Positions 60,107-64,000 of a DNA stretch of 64,000 bases are shown here, one piece after another. The DNA is from Biscogniauxia marginata (taxonomy: Eukaryota; Ascomycota; Sordariomycetes; Xylariales; Xylariaceae). The notes under the pieces were generated by a model that saw only the letters and a list, made by a program, of their open reading frames with translations, did no database searches and was not told the DNA's origin. The position numbers and the translations under genes were made by a program. The first letter of the stretch is position 1; every line of letters starts with the position of its first letter. Location: NCBI GenBank assembly GCA_022695795.1, contig MU404060.1, positions 366,749-430,748 of the forward strand. The letters run 5' to 3'.

Positions 60107-60749
60107 GGCCGGCCGTGGAGGATTACGGTCTCGTCTTGTGCATCGACTAGTGGCACCGGGAGTAAGGTGACGGCTACACAGATATCTGGTGTCGTCGGGG
60201 AGGGATTGCGGATTGGCTGGTTGGGCTCGCGATGGCGTCTCGTGGTTGAACCGTGTTGTGGTGCCGCGTGGGTGGTTATGGTTATGGCTATGGGAAAGAA
60301 GACGGTGGAAGCATGGAAGTGATCTCCCAATGATGCGGGATTGGGAAAATATGGGACTGGATCGGCTCCGATGGGGCCGCTCCCTTGTTGTTTTATCTCT
60401 GCGCTAAGCCGACGGTATTGCTTACAGGTACTAACAGCTTCATCTAGGCCGTTAGGGGCTAGAAGAAGCAAGGCATATCGTGGTTTTATAGAAAGGCAGG
60501 ATGGATGGATGGATAGACGGAGAAAAAAAAGGGACGAAATCAAGCACCTAAGATAAAAGCTTACGTAGGTGTATATTTTACTCAACTATCGTAACAAAAG
60601 GCAGTCAAAGAACAAGCTAATAATATCTATATCTACCTACGGAGTACCTGTAAGTTCCTTAGGTGGTGTTAGGTAGTAGTGTACTGAGATTACAGCGCGG
60701 TAGGGCCGCCTTCCTCACAACCCCGGGCGAGCCGGAGATAGCAACGAAA
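60107..60749. other. Intergenic region between Cue1-type gene and U2 snRNA
   Basis: Upstream flank of the Cue1-type gene; no coding signal. Confidence 0.65.
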
Positions 60750-60943
60750 GCCATTTCGCGTCGCCTGGAGTCAGTGTAATACCAGGGACACGGTGAGAGC
60801 GATCATGCGCAAGCACAGAGGATACGCTCCCGAGGAACAAAAATAAGAATAATCACGATTGAGTCCAAGTAGGACTCTTTCAGAGATTAAACTGAAAAGA
60901 ACAGATACTACACTTGATCTAAGCCAAAAGGCAAAGAGAGCTG
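60750..60943 (-). ncRNA. U2: U2 spliceosomal snRNA
   Basis: Read on the minus strand, the 5' part contains the near-invariant U2 core TTTTGGCTTAGATCAAG followed by TGTAGTATCTGTTC; the branch-site-pairing element GTAGTA lies at 60906-60911. Next come the stem IIa/IIb segments (CAGTTTAATCTCTG, then the GAGTCC/GGACTC hairpin), an Sm-type site ATTTTTG at 60838-60844, and a 3' stem-loop with CCTGGTATTACACTGACTCC, close to the U2 stem-loop IV consensus. Total is about 190 nt, as expected. The 5' end (around 60940-60944) and the 3' end (around 60750) are estimates. It is divergent from SMC2, with about 300 bp between them. Confidence 0.88.
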
Positions 60944-61246
60944 GAGAGGAAAGGAAGAAAAATTGAAAGTGGTGGGGGAGAGCATGTCTTTTATATGCCC
61001 GCACCACGGTTAGATTCATACTACCTGGTCTAAGTGCATACACCCCTACGAGTACCTCGGTAGTGCATATTCGGGGTTTATGTGGGTTGGTGGTATCTAT
61101 GATTGCTATCGATAAGGGTGCACCCGCGATTCAATTTGTTTTGTTGACTTTCAGGTTCGGAGGGCACGCGTAGCAACGAACATCTCGAGACCATCACCAA
61201 TAAGCAAGCAACCACATGCGACTGCAGTACGGTCGCACTCGCTAAC
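60944..61246. promoter_or_regulatory. Divergent promoter region of U2 snRNA and SMC2
   Basis: About 300 bp that must hold the U2 upstream element and the SMC2 promoter. No defined box is assigned. Confidence 0.5.
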
Positions 61247-64000
61247 ATGAGGGTCACCGAGGTGATTATAGACGTATGTATCGATAATACCGCCAAAACC
61301 CCACGGTGCTGATCTGTTCTAGGGGTTCAAATCCTATGCGGTGCGGACAGTCATCTCAGGATGGTACGTAAACAACGGCGATACGTTCGGGCGCACTGTG
61401 GTAACTGATGTCGCATAGGGATGAGAGCTTCAACTCGATTACGGGCCTGAACGGCAGTGGCAAATCCAACATCTTGGATGCCATTTGCTTTGTTCTCGGC
61501 ATCACAAACATGACAACAGTCAGAGCACAGAACTTGCAGGTACGAACGATTAGAACGCCTGAATTCTCCAAGTTGGCATGATTGATACTAACCGCTGCTT
61601 CCAGGACCTGATTTACAAGCGTGGCCAGGCCGGCGTCACGAAGGCCAGCGTCACCATCGTTTTTGATAACAAGGACAAGACGAAGTCGCCAATCGGTTTC
61701 GAAGAGTATGGCACCATCAGCGTTACTAGACAGATCGTTCTCGGCGGAACTTCCAAATACCTGATCAATGGCCATCGAGCGCAACAACAGACAGTCCAGA
61801 ATCTCTTCCAGTCGGTCCAGCTTAACATCAATAACCCCAACTTCCTGATTATGCAAGGTCGGATCACCAAGGTCTTAAATATGAAGGCGGTCGAGATTCT
61901 GGCCATGATTGAAGAAGCGGCCGGCACGAGGATGTTCGAGGACCGGAGAGACAAGGCCCTGAAGACCATGGCAAAGAAGGAGATGAAATTGCAAGAGATC
62001 ACTGAGCTCTTGCGCGACGAGATCGAGCCTAAGCTTGAGAAATTGCGGACGGAGAAGCGGGCATTCCTCGATTTTCAGCAGACACAGAACGATCTCGAGC
62101 GGTTAACAAGAGTGGTTGTCGCACACGACTATATCAAGTATCAAGAACGGTTGGAACAGTCCGCTACGGACCTCGACAGAAAGAAACAGAGACAAAAGGA
62201 TCTCGAAGATTCTGCAATTAGGCTCAAGAGCGAAATATCCCACCTTGAGGAAGACGTGAAGAGAGTCAGGGCACAGCGAGACAAAGAGCTCAGGAAGGGA
62301 GGAAAGGCCCAAGCATTGGAGGATCAAGTCAAGAAGCAGTCCAATGAACTTGTGCGGCTTGCCACTGTCATGGACCTGAAGAAGTCCAGCAAGGCTGAAG
62401 AGGAGGAACGGAAGACGGCAGTCGAGAAGAATGTAGCCGAGTTAGAAGCGACCCTGAAGGAAAAGACGAAGGCCTTAGAGAAGATCAAGGCTAAATACGA
62501 CTCTGCAAAGGAAGAGGACCAGAAGCAGCACCAAGAAGCAGAGTCCAAAGAGGAACTACTTCAGACATTGCAAACTGGTGTCGCATCCAAGGAAGGACAA
62601 GAAAGTGGTTACCAAGGTCAACTGCAAGACGCACGGAATCGGGTGGCCGCAGCCGCGACCGAACAAGAACAAGTCAAGCTCAAGATTACCCATCTCGAAA
62701 AGCGTATCAAGGAGGAAGAGCCTCGAGCGAAGAAGGCAAAGGAACAAAACGCCGGCCTCCTAAAAGATCTAGAGGGCCTTAAAGCACAGTCGCAAAAACT
62801 CGCGGCCCAACTCGGCAAGCTTGGCTTTGAACCTGGGCAAGAGGAGGAGTTGTATAAGCAGGAGTCGTCACTGCATCAATCAATTCGCGGCTTGCGACAA
62901 GAGGCTGACGCTCTAAAGCGCAAAGTGGCCAACATTGACTTCAACTATTCCGATCCAACCCCAAATTTCGACCGTTCGAAGGTCAAGGGCTTAGTCGCCC
63001 AGCTTTTCACCCTTGATAAGGAGCATGTTAAAGCGGGAACAGCCCTGGAGATATGTGCTGGTGGCCATCTTTATAACGTTGTTGTCGACAGCAAGGTCAC
63101 GAGTACCCAGCTTCTTCGAGGGGGAAGGTTGCGGAAGAGAGTCACCATCATTCCATTGAACAATATCTCTTTTTCCAAAGCTTCTGCTCAAACAATAGCT
63201 ACCGTGCAGAAGATCGCCCCGGGGAAAGCTCACCTAGCTCTGTCGCTCGTTGATTACGATGACGCGGTTTCTGCGGCTGTGGAGTACGTCTTTGGCAATA
63301 CTCTTGTCTGCCAAGATGTTGAGACTGCTAAGAGAGTCACATTTGATCCGATTGTTCGGATGAGAAGTATTACACTAGATGGTGATGTGTATGATCCGTC
63401 GGGTACACTATCTGGCGGTAGCGCTCCAAACTCGAGCGGTGTTCTTGTTACGCTGCAAAAGTTGAATGAGATCAACCGTCAGCTAAGGGAAGCCGAAAGT
63501 TCTCTACGGGAACTCCAGTCGAAGATCTCGCGAGAGAAGTCGAAACTAGACCAAGCTCGTAAAATCAAGCAAGAGCTCGACCTCAAGACCCACGAAATCA
63601 AACTTGCAGAGGAGCAAATCAGCGGCAACTCATCCTCTTCCATCATCCAGGAAGTCGAGAACATGAAGGAGACCATCATACAACTCAAGAATGATAGCGC
63701 TGAGGCCAAGAAGCGGCAAGCCGAAGCCAGCGCAGACGCCAAGAGGATAGAAAAGGACATGAAGGACTTTGAGAACAACAAAGACTCCAAACTTGTCGAG
63801 CTACAAGCGTCCCTTGACAAGTTACGGGCAACATTAGCCAAGAACTCGAGCACCGTTAAGTCCCTCCAAAAGGAGCTCCAGAGTGCACAATTGGACTCTG
63901 AACAGGTTTCGGGTGATCTTGCTGCCGCAAAAGAACAGCTCCAAGAGGTAGAACTGGCGATCAAGTCGCAACAGCAGGAGATCGAAGATCTTGTAAAGAA
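61247..64000 (+). CDS. smc2: SMC2 condensin subunit, 3' end outside window
   Basis: Core ATPase of condensin, which pairs with SMC4 to compact mitotic chromosomes. Exons 61247-61273, 61323-61363, 61419-61539, and 61605 to the window edge; introns 49, 55 and 65 nt, phases agree. The N-terminus [20 protein letters not shown] and the Walker A GLNGSGKS (32-39) are SMC2-type rather than SMC1, 3 or 4. [20 protein letters not shown] and [12 protein letters not shown] (Q-loop region) follow, then a long coiled coil, the hinge (about 518-665, including [17 protein letters not shown] and [12 protein letters not shown]), and the start of the returning coiled coil. About 861 codons are visible of roughly 1180 in the family; the Walker B and signature motifs lie outside the window. 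Confidence 0.96.

Noticed and set aside
61320..61336. tRNA B-box-like GGTTCAAATCC
   Set aside because: It encodes GFKS of SMC2 exon 2, and there is no A box or cloverleaf around it.

Overview
The window looks like a scaffold segment from a filamentous ascomycete, most likely a Sordariomycete (a Xylariales-like genome is my guess, not shown). Reasons: genes split by short introns (about 47-140 nt) with GTRNGT donors, CTAAC/CTGAC-type branch sites and YAG acceptors; a Zn2Cys6 regulator with a fungal middle homology domain; family-level matches that are fungal (Dnf3-type flippase, SigF-like NTF2 protein, Cue1, Pex7, Mss116-like helicase); and intergenic DNA studded with TACCTA/TAGGTA motifs. Exon models below were built by hand from reading frame, splice phase and family similarity; nothing was searched.

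Layout. 1-4065 (-): Dnf3-type P4-ATPase flippase, 3' end outside the window. 5720-8366 (+): VPS9-domain Rab5 exchange factor with a C-terminal CUE domain. 8367-25099: about 16.7 kb with no gene I can support. 25100-27117 (+): MFS transporter. 28650-29246 (-): decayed cyanovirin-N-type lectin gene. 30317-31178 (-): small five-exon gene of unknown function. 34142-37340 (+): Zn2Cys6 transcription factor. 39489-40621 (-): SigF-like NTF2 membrane protein whose frame is cut by one TAG and stays open 113 codons further. 41606-42592 (-): single-pass membrane protein with an RS/His-rich tail. 45152-46498 (+): tandem GFA/CENP-V zinc protein. 46737-48214 (-): CUE + AlkB-type dioxygenase + GRF zinc finger, divergent from 48665-49849 (+) pex7. 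51377-52067 (+): small gene with an in-frame TAA. 53725-55959 (-): mitochondrial DEAD-box helicase with a glycine/RGG tail. 57742-58868 (+): conserved-looking one-pass membrane protein whose intron contains a 10-N assembly gap. 59401-60106 (-): Cue1-type ER protein. About 60750-60943 (-): U2 snRNA. 61247-64000 (+): SMC2, running off the right edge.

Most intact genes are housekeeping (lipid flipping, endosome fusion, peroxisome import, ERAD, mitochondrial RNA, splicing, condensin) and do not form one pathway. There is no biosynthetic core enzyme, so I see no secondary-metabolite cluster. The unusual material lies between them: a large gene-empty block, three loci broken or possibly recoded by frameshifts or single CpA-to-TpA-type stops, a perfect 26-bp palindrome and an intron with facing poly-G and poly-C tracts around a gap.
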